Positions 53,326 through 64,000 of a stretch of 64,000 nt of DNA are shown here, in pieces. The first letter of the stretch is position 1; each line of letters begins with the position of its first letter. This DNA is from Urechis unicinctus (taxonomy: Eukaryota; Annelida; Polychaeta; Xenopneusta; Urechidae). The DNA is taken from contig CM067343.1 in the NCBI GenBank assembly GCA_034190875.2, positions 14,499,953 through 14,563,952 on the forward strand, in the 5' to 3' direction. A program made the position numbers and the translations under genes. The notes beneath the pieces were generated by a model. That model made no database searches and was not told the origin of the DNA. It saw only the letters and a list, made by a program, of their open reading frames with translations.

Positions 53326-53910
53326 TCACTGGTGGTCGAATAACGTACAACACGAAACCGACTTGGCGACTAAACGTTTCGTATCATACTTTAGGCTATG
53401 GTAATTAAGAGGAGTGAGCTAAGCATCAGAATTATTCCTCGCCACACACGTCGCTAAATCAGATTTTGAAACATTATCACTTCATGCGATTATGAGGAAG
53501 ACATTATTGAACAGGTCATACCCTTATCTGCTGCAGCATGAGTATGTATGAGTTACCAAAAACAGCGCCAGGATTGGTGCGGCTTTGGCTGAAACGCATA
53601 TATATTCGGACAATTAAATAATCATATAATCAATCTGACCCCATACTTGAATGTCAGCGTTACATGTGTAATGCAATTTTACAACAAATACCCTGTAGTA
53701 TTTAAGTTATGGAGTTGCTAAATGAAGCTGCTTACATTGAAGCAAATTTATTGCATGCGTGATATTTAAAATAACGTCTTTCGAAAGATTGTGTCAGTAA
53801 TGTATGGCTCAATACGCATGTCTGCTTCGTAGACATTGTTTCAGAGTACTAAGTTTTTATTTGAAATCGTTTACGTTTTTAGTTTCATGGCAAATAATAC
53901 AGCACATTAA
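53326..53910 (+). repeat. Segment b' of the colinear duplication
   Basis: Partner of 35025-35600 (see there). Confidence 0.85.
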
Positions 53911-54509
53911 ATTTATAAATCAATTATTTGCATGCTTGCTTCACTATGATGGACCACAAATACGACTCAGCAGTATATCGGTGTTAAAACTGGAATATGA
54001 ACACCCTCCTACAATGACACGACGGCATATGCCACACATTCTATAGTCTTTCAAACTTATCCAATCGGGTACGAGTAAACCGGTCCCATTTCAGGCAATT
54101 CATGTTTCCATTTAAGGACTCGTCCAAGGATATTTTCGTTGAGGAAAACGCCTCGTCTGAAAGGAAATACTCTCCACGTGACACCAGAAACCACCAATTA
54201 AAGATGATTAATTGATCAATATCTTGCTAAATACACGCGATACACGTCATCATGCATCTATATATATATCTAATAACACTAAGGTTGCCTGTTTTATAGC
54301 AGTACAAATGCATATATGACAAATCTTATAGACAGAGGGAGATACTTATATATCGTATCTACCGTGGTTTATGGTTCATTCCGAAAAGCACAAAGGGTGC
54401 GATATTTTTCCGTGAGTCAATGTATCTATTTATTCTATATTCCCAAAAGCTGTTGCATCTCACAACTCAATATCCTTAGAAAAGCCAAGTTGTAGTCCAT
54501 AAAGCAAAA
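53911..54509. other. AT-rich DNA, nothing recognised
   Basis: No gene supported. It corresponds in position to the 1.6-kb stretch between b and c in the other copy, but I could not align the two. Confidence 0.45.
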
Positions 54510-55258
54510 ATAAGCTGCATTAATACATATTAAGAATGAGCAAATGGGTCTCAGTACAAAAATCATCAAACAAACATTTGTTACCATATTATGCATCTGA
54601 TACGGTGGCTCTGTGCCTTATTGCCTAGGATATGCTAAGATGTTTTTGGCATTTCTATCAATGATTTCCATTCTCAGGCATTAACACAATTGCTACACAT
54701 ACGCCTTATATCATAACTAGGTGTTCCTGTTCCAATATAATAGATGATTTAAAATTAGAACTATGCTGGGCTGAGTAAGAAATGATACAGCCCTTAAGAT
54801 ATTGCTGTAAAATCCTCACTTCCGATTTCGATGCCGTTGCAGCGCCCTTACATCTTTAAGCATAGTCAGTTGCTATCCTTTTATTCTGGGTCACCAGCTA
54901 GACCCAGTAGGTGATTTAATGAACCATGATTATTCAACTTATATGACTAATTCTGCGCAGATAAGAGCTGATTTAAGGGGTTAAAGTCAAATGCTGTTCA
55001 AAGTCAAAAAAAGAGAACCCCTGATTCATAATGTCAAAACGCACGATGGTGAACATGTTTAAAAAGCATATATTACATTAGACCTGCATATGAGGTTAGT
55101 AACACATCAGCCGTATCCATAAACCGCTTGTTGGACTCTATTCTGTAAAACCAAATTAGCATTACTGGAAACACATTCGAAGGCAACTGACAAAAGAGTG
55201 ACACTAAACTGCAAGCTGGTCCATTTTCCTAGTTGTTGAGATTACACACGCAACCCCG
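54510..55258 (+). repeat. Segments c' and d' of the colinear duplication, adjacent
   Basis: 54510-54630 pairs with 37190-37330 and 54630-55258 with 38755-39965. Here c and d are contiguous and about 500 bases of d are missing. Confidence 0.82.
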
Positions 55259-56364
55259 CCAATCATCACGGAGTTTCATAGCCTTGGCTGCGATGCGTTA
55301 AGCCTTAAGTTATTGAAATGGAAATGAGCCGACATCGTATCTTTAACCAAAGAAAGCCTTCAAGATTTGAAAATATGTGACTTCTTAAAAAGTAATCGCC
55401 CTCTATGGTTCCTATCGTGCAACGTGTTATAGTCACAAGAGAGCGCAAGAGGTTCGCCTTATGGCCCCCCATAATCACTATCAATAGCATGCAGATCTAG
55501 TTGAACTGTCGCCGTGCAGTAAAGCTTAAAGCAAATAAGAAAATTCCCAGAGAACTACTTTTGGGAATAAACCGTTGACGTTCAATGTCAAATAACGATT
55601 CAACCAAGTCCCATATCTTCCCAATTTTTCTCAAAGGGTAGGAAGTTGTCGACAAATAAGGTATCCTCCATAAGCCTCTAGCTGTCTACGCTTCTCTCCA
55701 AGCTTAGAAAGTTAGCATTACCTTCTATATAAGTTTGTGCTATATGCACCTACCACCACGTTGCAAGATTTAACACAGATACACATTTGATCAATCAACA
55801 ATTGCTTTTGGCGTGATTTTAACTACAGTGATTTATAAAAATTAATATATCATCAAGTATAGTGATCTGTTGCTGCTATAGATCTTTGTCTGTGTTCTCA
55901 ACAGTTGTTAAGAGAGGAAGTCGGAGATTATTGGTCAAATGCAGAATGACATTCAGCTAAATGTCCAATTTTCTACAATGATATCACCGATCATTCGTTT
56001 ACGTCATTGTATAGTCCGAACCATTGATGTGCTTATCTCTGCGCTCGATCTGGTGTTAACCACTTTGACAATATCGGGGAAGCAACCGAATCATGAAGCT
56101 TTGCTATCTATTGCAGCACGCGCTTGAGGTTCACTGCTTTTGTATTTCATGAACTGTAAATCGGTCGTCTCTGATGGCTAGGTATGGACCTTCGGTAACA
56201 GAAGAAGATTCAATCGGTAAAGCATTAAGGTTACGCGGATATTCAAAGTAGGCCTTAAATTCCAGTTATGAAAGTATTTCCTTGTATTTATATGCGGTAA
56301 TACGGCTCTTCCAGTCTTCATTTTGCTATACACGATTCATGGCATTGTCTGTTAGCACATTGTG
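55259..56364. other. AT-rich DNA, nothing recognised
   Basis: No gene or repeat supported. It lies where the other copy passes straight from d into its TA array. Confidence 0.5.
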
Positions 56365-56508
56365 CCATATACATATATGTGTATATATATAAAAACATAT
56401 ATATATTTTACCATATATATATATATTTATATATATATATGTATATATGTTTTAAAAAAAATATATATACATATATAAATGAATTTATATACATGTTTAT
56501 GCACATGC

Positions 56509-56539
<31 letters not shown>

Positions 56540-56549
56540 AATATATATA

Positions 56550-56614
<65 letters not shown>

Positions 56615-56658
56615 GTAAAAATTATACATTTGAATATATGTATATATATATATATGTG

Positions 56659-56716
<58 letters not shown>

Positions 56717-57125
56717 CATACATCTTAATATGTATGTATATGTATGTACATACGGATATTTTTTGTTTCAATATATATGGCTATGTTTACATAAATATAT
56801 ATATATATATATTTTATATATGCATATATATATATATATATATAAAAATATATATATATTATATTTGATAGATTGATATATGCATATATATAATTGTATA
56901 TACAAATATATATAAACGTATATATATATAAATGAGTTTTAAATGAACGTTAATATATGCACACATATGGGTATATATATATATACAATTATATAGATAT
57001 AAATCGATATATATATACAGATATATATACATATATATATATATGTATATATATATATAAATATATATTTATATATAAATATATGTATATATATATATAT
57101 AAATGTTAAACATATATGCGTACAT

Positions 57126-57221
<96 letters not shown>

Positions 57222-57244
57222 ATCTATATATATCTCTCTATCTA

Positions 57245-57293
<49 letters not shown>
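56365..57293. repeat. Long AT low-complexity array
   Basis: About 930 bases of TA-based repeats, with a pure (TA)n core at 57131-57219 and 'tatctctcta' variants at 57219-57292. It sits between d' and e', in the same relative position as 39968-40509. Confidence 0.94.
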
Positions 57294-58079
57294 ATTTATA
57301 CGTTTAAGACGCGCTCCTCCCAGTGCTACATGTGAAATAGGTTGCCTATTGTCCTGGCCCATATCTGTCTTTATTAATTTGGCATGGTCAGCAGTAATCT
57401 TATTAACACGTGGTTACATGTCACGTCTCTAATACACGCTGTCTGGTTTGCTAAGTCTTAATTTGTGCAACTGCTATTAGGCGTAAGAACGTCTTTGCTT
57501 GTGAGTTCATATGTGAGGCCGCATACCCTATGTTCCGTTTACCTGTAATTACCTCTACGCATGATAATATTCATACCGCCAGGAACCCTTTTGAAATATC
57601 CTTGAAGGCGTTATTTATCTCCATAGAGGAGGAATTTATTTGATCTTATTGATCTACTTCAAGTTATGGTAAATAAAATGGCTGAACAGACTACGGCTAC
57701 GAAGGCGGATTATGTTTTGGGAAAACACGCGTGGTGCTTTAATTGGAACGCGTCCATTGATGATTCTGCGTAGCCATCTCAGCCAAATGGGCATCAAGGT
57801 TTTTTTAAGACACGGTATGAAGCTTACAATCAAAAGCTTCCATTAGATCGATGTGCATCGCATATTCGCCAACAACAACAACATGTTGTCCCAAATGTCA
57901 CGCGAAACGTCCTTCTACATATAAATACGATTCCCGATATATCCAATGAGGTTATCGTGAGAATTCACAATGGAAGGGTATTCACATTGACATGCAAATT
58001 TGGTGACGGATGAAATAACATAAGGGGCCACTCATCTTATCCAGTTTCTACGCGACCCCTAGCCTCCGTCCGTCAGCAT
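57294..58079. other. AT-rich DNA, nothing recognised
   Basis: No gene or repeat supported. Its right edge is where homology to block P starts. Confidence 0.5.
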
Positions 58080-61000
58080 ACCTTGCCGGTTGCAGTCGCA
58101 AGTGAAGTGAATGTAATTACACATGTCCACGAAGCAGTAACTTTCGGATAAACCTTGTAAGTATTTATGGATCTTGATAATGACTGTCGATGGTTTCTAT
58201 CGATCTGACTGTCGCAGTGCCAAATACCACTAGCTTGCTTAATACATTTGCAGCATTGTAATTCTATCATTGAAGCCTGAGCGCTCCTAGTAATCAGAGT
58301 AGGGGAGGTATTTGCCCACTAATATATTATCCTTGGAAACTCTCCAGACGAAGGTTTTGAATGACCTAGCAAAGTAAATTAATTCCGTTGAATTGACGAA
58401 TAAGATTTTAGATTCAAAATCTAGTCAATAATTGACGGAACGTCGTTATCATTTATTACGTTTGCATAGTGACAATAGTCATGCGATTCTTCGATCAACA
58501 TTATAGTTAATATATGATGTTTTACTAACCAGAAAGTAATGTGATCAATGACATATTGCTTCGTTCACTCACCTTGAATCACATTAATTTATCAATCAGG
58601 CAAGATGAATTTGCAAGAAGATGAACCCTTCTTGAATAAGACATTATTAGTGACGCATGTTGTTTCGAGGGATAATTTATCCCTATTACATACCAGTTCG
58701 TTCGTGAAATAATGCATTTGGTACTGAGTAACGTAAAGTTGACGTATAAACATAACACTCCCCTTGATCTCTCACACTCCCATTTGCATATGTCACGTAC
58801 CAAAATTAATTACGGTGATTCATTACCCATATTGAGCACATCTATATTTTAATTATAATATCTGGGTGAAAGGAAGGTTACATTATGTCAGTTTATGTCT
58901 CTGATATCTGAACCATTGACCTCAAGTATATCAACTTGTGGATAGCAACAGAGTTAGCATTATTGGCGACGGGGGTCGATTGAAATGTTTGGTGTTGTGG
59001 TCACTATAGAAGTCTACCGATTGTAGCTTGTCATCCATTGTAAACGTACAAACATATAGTTATTTGCATTTGTCCAGCATCATGCAGTTTATCCATGTTA
59101 TAGAATTTGAATTCTTCATTTACTCTGATAAGGTATACAAAAATCATACATACATACGATCTGACTTGTATTTGGTTAGTCTTAAATGCATTAATCACTG
59201 TGAATAGCTTTCTGTGTCCATGACATCAACCCCACGTATCAATGGTATTGTGTCTCAAATCATATAAAAAAGAGGAGTAAGCAAACCGGAACGAGCACAA
59301 TATGATGACAAAGTGGGCGACGGTACTGAAACGGTTCGATAAAAAGATCACAATACATCACTGACATTCTTGATTTCATCTCGTAAGGCTACTTGTAACC
59401 CTAGCATTACATTTCGTGTTCATTCCATTGTTGCCGGCTAAAATTTACCATGTTAGAAATATGCCAAGACAGACGCTCGTTGATGACATAAGCCAACAAA
59501 AAAGCGATGGTTTCGAAAACTCGATCAACGAATATTAGGAATCGGAATTAGCTTTACACGTGATGTCAATGTCACAATTGAGCGTGTATGACCCATAATG
59601 AGTGATTGCCTAATTTTATACCATTCCAGGCAGCAGCAAACATTCCAGTATTAGACGCGCATCTTCTCACACAAATTCCCTCCAATGCAACAATCTATTG
59701 ACGCCTTTGTATCACTGAATCACTTGTGGCGCATTTCAGTGATATTTAAATGATTAGACCCAGGAACTAAAAGAAACTTGTAACCACATTAACGCCATAT
59801 AAACTGCCAAAGAGCAGCATTGCGTTTTTTGAAACCCGAATGTTCAATGCAGTGTCTTGAAATATTCGTTTTAACCGGAATTGGTGTCTAAAGACTGTAT
59901 ATTGACGAATACAATTCTTCGGAAATTCCAGTGGTATGAGAGCTCCTACTGTACGCTTATAAAACATGGAAGGTTGCAGTTACTCCCCCCTAGCATGTAC
60001 AATAATATAAGTAGCGTTATATCATATGGTGCAGCTCAAATTATCAATAAACGATCATTGAAACATGGTTAGCTCAGTGTCGTTTTACATATATGTAAGC
60101 CTATGGTTGTGATACATTAATTTGCTTTGGCAAAAAGATGATGAATGCAAATTAGTTATGTGCAACATCCTGGCACCACAAAACCTAACCCCATTAACAT
60201 TTTTTCTAGCTTAGTGGCAGGTGTTCTAATTATACTATTAAGTTGATTTGAGATTGCGGATAAGGGTGCGCGGTAATAATGAAGAATAATATATTTGTCG
60301 GCCCAAAGTATATGCCGAGCAACTTGAAACCAAAGAAAAAAGAACACATTTATGATACAAAACATAGCGCCATTCTTTCTGTTACTTTACTTCGAACACC
60401 GCGTAACGCCTAAAAGCTAATTTTATACAGAGATAATATATTTGAATCGCTAAACGCAATAGATTACAATGCCTAACAATGTTAGACGGAGTGTTAAGTT
60501 GCGTTGTACCGACGGCCATATTTCATAATTCAACGCTAAGTACAGTATAATAGGCAGTTCGTAAACGAAAATCATTTTTAGTTATTGTATTCCAGTTAGA
60601 ATTATTGGTATATTTATGTTATTCAATGACGTTTCACCAAGGAATTGGCAAGCAAATACGATTGAGATGGTCACCTCTTCGACATTTGATATCTGTATGA
60701 GAACATCAGCACGGGTGCTCAAAAATAGTCTGTATAACCGCCCAAAACGTCATCTGATGAGTGTCTGTGGAATGTTAAAACAAAGTTATTATGATGCAGT
60801 GCCAACGTATTACGGTTAAGTATTGCTGACGTTTTCAATCACAATAAACATTCATGAATGATGATAGATGATAGGCATTTGATGTTGAGGTTCCGCTGTT
60901 TCAGCGGGAAAATGTATCAACAATAAGTGATTGATGATAGTTATCGGTGGTGTTGTTTGATGCACTCAGAACATGTGACTGCAATTGAACGCTCTTGTTT

Positions 61001-61278
61001 ACAAATCATTTTTCCACGACGTTTTAGTGTCGATGGGCTAATTCCTGGGGCTAGGTGAGTGTGAATTGACATTGAATAACCAGTTTGCGCGACTGTATTC
61101 CAATCCACCATTGCGTTGGTATTAATAACACACCTGGTAAGCAAGACTTATTGCATCTTGTCTAACGTCGTGCAAAATCAGATTCAGAGATCCAGATAAT
61201 GGATACCGTGAGATGTCATTACGGCAATACATACGTAAACCTTGCTGCCGCTGTGTTCGTATGTGAGAGATATCATCA
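58080..61278 (-). repeat. Block P, diverged inverted copy
   Basis: Reverse complement of 12130 down to about 8105. The start near 58080-58150 ('cttgccggttgcagtcgcaagtg...', 'ccacgaagcagtaac') matches 12070-12130. The end near 61260-61278 ('gtgagagatatcat.aca') matches 8115-8135. It lacks the SINE and the 9434-10005 block and keeps the segment deleted from the right arm. Similarity to block P is well below that between the palindrome arms. The first 490 bases are also segment e' of the colinear duplication. Confidence 0.82.
58522..58536 (-). other. Paralogous empty site for the SINE
   Basis: 'ttactaaccagaaag' is the reverse complement of 'ctttctggttagtaa', a single copy of the SINE target. 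Block P sequence flanks it on both sides without interruption ('gtcattgatcacat' on one side, 'aacatcatatatt' on the other). Confidence 0.85.
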
Positions 61279-61735
61279 CAACAGTTATGAAAGCTGAAAG
61301 CTGCGACTCCATGGGAATACCCATATCACAATACATGTCAACTTCCCTTTCGTATGAATATCATATGGTAGCAACAATTGTGATGATCTGACTCGTATCT
61401 ACCAACCTCTCCTCGCTAACACAATATCTATATATATCGCAGACACTGTCTGTGAGCGCTCTCCAATGTTGAGTCATTGTCGATGAACAACTACGCTACT
61501 TTGGTTTACTCAATACGTCGTGCCCGTAATACTCTCCTGAGTGATCTTTAAATGTGCAAAAGTGCGGATAACATGGACTCGGATCCCTGGTTTTTCAATG
61601 TGTCAGTCTTGATTCAGAACGATTGAATTGACAGCAAGACAGCGAAAACCGGTTGCTATCGTCATAGATTGGGCAACATCAATGTCATTTCCAATATTGT
61701 AAAGCTACCCTTATGCAAATTGTCCGTCCGATTTC

Positions 61736-61793
<58 letters not shown>

Positions 61794-61957
61794 TATATAT
61801 ATATAGATATATATATATATATATAGAGAGATATATATATATAGAGATATATATAGAGAGAGATATAGAGATATATATCTCTATCTAGAGAGAGATAAAC
61901 AGATAAGAGAATAGAGAGATATATATATCTAGATATATCTATCTCTAGATATATATC

Positions 61958-61988
<31 letters not shown>

Positions 61989-62161
61989 CTATCTCTCTCT
62001 CTATCTCTCTCTCTCTCTCTCTCTATCATTAATTATCTATTCGGCATAAAGATACTCTATGAATAAAATATCTCTCTCTCTAGAGATATACTTTATTCTC
62101 TCTCTATATCTCTCGTATATATCTCTCTCTCTCTATCTCTCTCTCTCTCTCTATCTATATC

Positions 62162-62200
<39 letters not shown>

Positions 62201-62904
62201 CTTATCTATATCTCTCTCTCTATATCTCTCTCTACCGAAATATCTAAATCATTTACTCTCTCTCTATATATCTCTGTCAACGAATGGTTAGTTGTTAAAA
62301 TTTCACTCTCCAAAGAAATCACACTGAACGACGATTTTTGCAGTATATATATATATCTATATATATATCGTATATATATCTGAAAAAGCAGTCAGCGTTT
62401 AATATCACCCAATCGTTCGACTAAGATCCTATCACGAAGGAAGCAATTTACAAGACTATTTGCGGACACTACAGATGCTCCTACTTTGACAGAAAAATCT
62501 GCTCACGGCAAAGCGAATACCACAGATCTTTTAAAGCGAGTAATATCAGGGATGATACTTTTTACAGCATGCATTCGGTGCTCACGTTAATAGAAATACA
62601 GCAATGAACGATAAATGTCATCTCATCTACTAGCAGTAGGAACGAGAAGGGCAGCACTAGATACGATCCATTGAAATAACAGTCGTAGCTATACCAATGG
62701 TAAATCATTCAGCATATTCGTGTGGTAGTATATTAGCAAACGATCAATTTATATCTAGCTATGTCCTTAGTGACACAAGAATCTCAGTTATCTACAGTCT
62801 TGACTATGTTAGAAGCATACATTATCCTCTTGTCATCATGGAGCCAAATTAAATGCTTCTTGTATATACACAAAAGTAAGACTTGATATCGTTACATTAG
62901 GTTT
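61279..62904. other. DNA interrupting the inverted P copy
   Basis: The P alignment stops near 61278 and resumes at 62905 with the very next part of P ('agaacggtaccggcaat'). About 1.6 kb is thus an insertion or unmatched DNA. It contains the GA/TC/TA array, a second short TA array at 62343-62382 and no gene. I see no terminal repeats. Confidence 0.65.
61738..62275. repeat. Composite TA / GA / TC array
   Basis: (TA)n at 61738-61790, then purine-rich 'tagagag' motifs to about 61918, then pyrimidine-rich 'tctctcta' motifs to about 62275. The GA-rich left part is complementary to the TC-rich right part. Confidence 0.93.
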
Positions 62905-62995
62905 AACACAATCCCAGAACGGTACCGGCAATAATTGTTTCATCGGATATGGAATTCTTTAAGTGTTATTCGTTCAACAACACGTATTATTTACT
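62905..62995 (-). repeat. Block P inverted copy, continued
   Basis: 'cccagaacggtaccggcaataattg', then 'atcggata' and 'gttcaacaacacgtattat', matching the reverse complement of 8030-8110 (same sense as 16515-16600). It joins directly to copy C. Confidence 0.75.
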
Positions 62996-64000
62996 TTGCA
63001 ATCATTAGCTAAGCTGCGTCCCAATCACAACATGGACTATACTTATTTTTTGCTGATATATATTTGTTTTGGTTTGTTGACTTGATGCACGCGGTTATCT
63101 TTTTATTAACGAGCAGTTGGTTGTTTTGGATTACAAATTTAAAAAGTAATTATCTGAAATGTAAATTCAGCAAAACATAATAGGTGAAAGTACATAACAA
63201 AATAAAATGTTGTGTAAGCAGGTTGGAATGACTGTAATTGACATAGAAGACCACAGTTTGCCAATATTTAGGAAAGACAATTGTTAGCAGCCATTTAACG
63301 GCCAATCAGCTTAACATCCCTGGTTAACAAATTAATGGTAACACTATCTTCAACAACTTGGGAATTTCATGCATGTATACAAAACGCCCAAAGATAATAT
63401 GCGCTTTTTCATATTTGAATGACCAGGGTTTTAACGCTATATATTGTAACCGTGCATCTTTGTAAGATTTTAGTTTCAGTGAATCGGACTTTAAAAAAGT
63501 CTGTTACTGGCTGTGACTGCTTTTTCGTTCCCATGCAGCTCACTATTGTAGGTGTGCCGCTAAGCCTCATACAAAGCTTACATGAACTATGAATTAACCT
63601 TGTCAATATAAGCTCAGACGCAATCGAGTCTGGAATATCGTACACAATCAGATTCAATAATAGATAATCACACAAACCGGCATTACACTGGCGAGGTTGT
63701 TGTGCTTGAAGTTGTAGATTCGGACGAATGAATACGCAAACATGCAAGTAAGCTGACAGGTACTCCAAATACTTTATGTCTTGAATATTATAAAGGTATT
63801 CCGAACAATTCAGATATACTGCCGCTTTTCATTTAGGTAAAATATGAGAGATATGGCTTGGTTGATAGCTAGCTCTGAATTCACCCCTCCCAACATGCGC
63901 CCTCTCTCTCAAGCTAATCCTGCCGTTCGGGTGACAGCTTTAAATGCGCGTGGCGCTCGTGATTAAATTGCTACACATTAATGGTAGCTCATCACACAAC
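62996..64000 (+). repeat. Repeat family A/B/C, copy C (runs off the right edge)
   Basis: Direct copy of A 28110-29078: 'aagctgcgtcc', 'gctgatatatatttgttt', 'caatatttaggaaagacaattgtt', 'ccatttaacggccaatcagcttaacatcc', 'gaatgaatacgcaaaca' and 'tgcgcgtggcgctcgtgattaaattgctacaca'. Much closer to A than B is. It keeps about 27 bases near 63625 that A has lost and B keeps. The 119-codon frame at 63409-63768 on the minus strand is not conserved in A or B and is not called. Confidence 0.88.

Noticed and set aside
63409..63768. 119-codon minus-strand frame
   Set aside because: Copies A and B of the same repeat do not keep it open.

Overview
This looks like non-coding nuclear DNA from an animal. It is AT-rich, contains long (TA)n arrays, and shows no convincing protein gene, tRNA, rRNA, CRISPR array, operon or prokaryotic signal in 64 kb. 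The longest open frames are about 100-130 codons. They are either translations of (TA)n arrays or isolated frames with no recognisable domain, as expected by chance in this much sequence. The best taxonomic clue is a single SINE-like retroposon at 11248-11670. Its (GTGA)n-like head and its 'cctcttacgacatgcagg...cacaggggg'-type tail resemble SINEs that I associate with molluscs. A mollusc or other lophotrochozoan is therefore my best guess, at low to moderate confidence.

The real content is duplication at several ages. (1) A young large palindrome: arm 5080-9882 and its reverse complement 14836-19564 are nearly identical and flank a 5-kb spacer (9883-14835). The spacer holds the SINE and an older, diverged copy of part of the arm (about 13880-14800). 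(2) Block P (8030-12130, left arm plus spacer) recurs as a diverged inverted copy at 58080-62995, about 47 kb away. Short pieces of it recur at 40511-40865 and probably at 2260-2540. The window start (1-640) resembles 12055-12650. (3) Family A/B/C: 26360-30373 (A), 41000-44015 (B) and 62996-64000 (C, running off the end), all in direct orientation. (4) A colinear series of diverged segments at 34078-40865 is repeated in the same order at 49762-58570. (5) Small local tandem duplications occur near 20.1-21.0 kb and 33.1-33.5 kb.

Long AT or GA/TC low-complexity arrays lie at 5684-5830, 18808-18954, 23452-23960, 39968-40509, 48405-48930, 56365-57293 and 61738-62275. Several sit at or near edges of the duplicated blocks. 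Between the repeats are stretches of plain AT-rich DNA in which I see nothing.

In short, the window is a mosaic of multi-kilobase, apparently non-coding repeats that were duplicated in direct and inverted orientation at different times, then decayed by small indels and the SINE insertion. All alignments were made by eye, so block edges are good to roughly 10-50 bases unless stated otherwise. The arm inner and outer ends and the SINE target-site duplication were read base by base.
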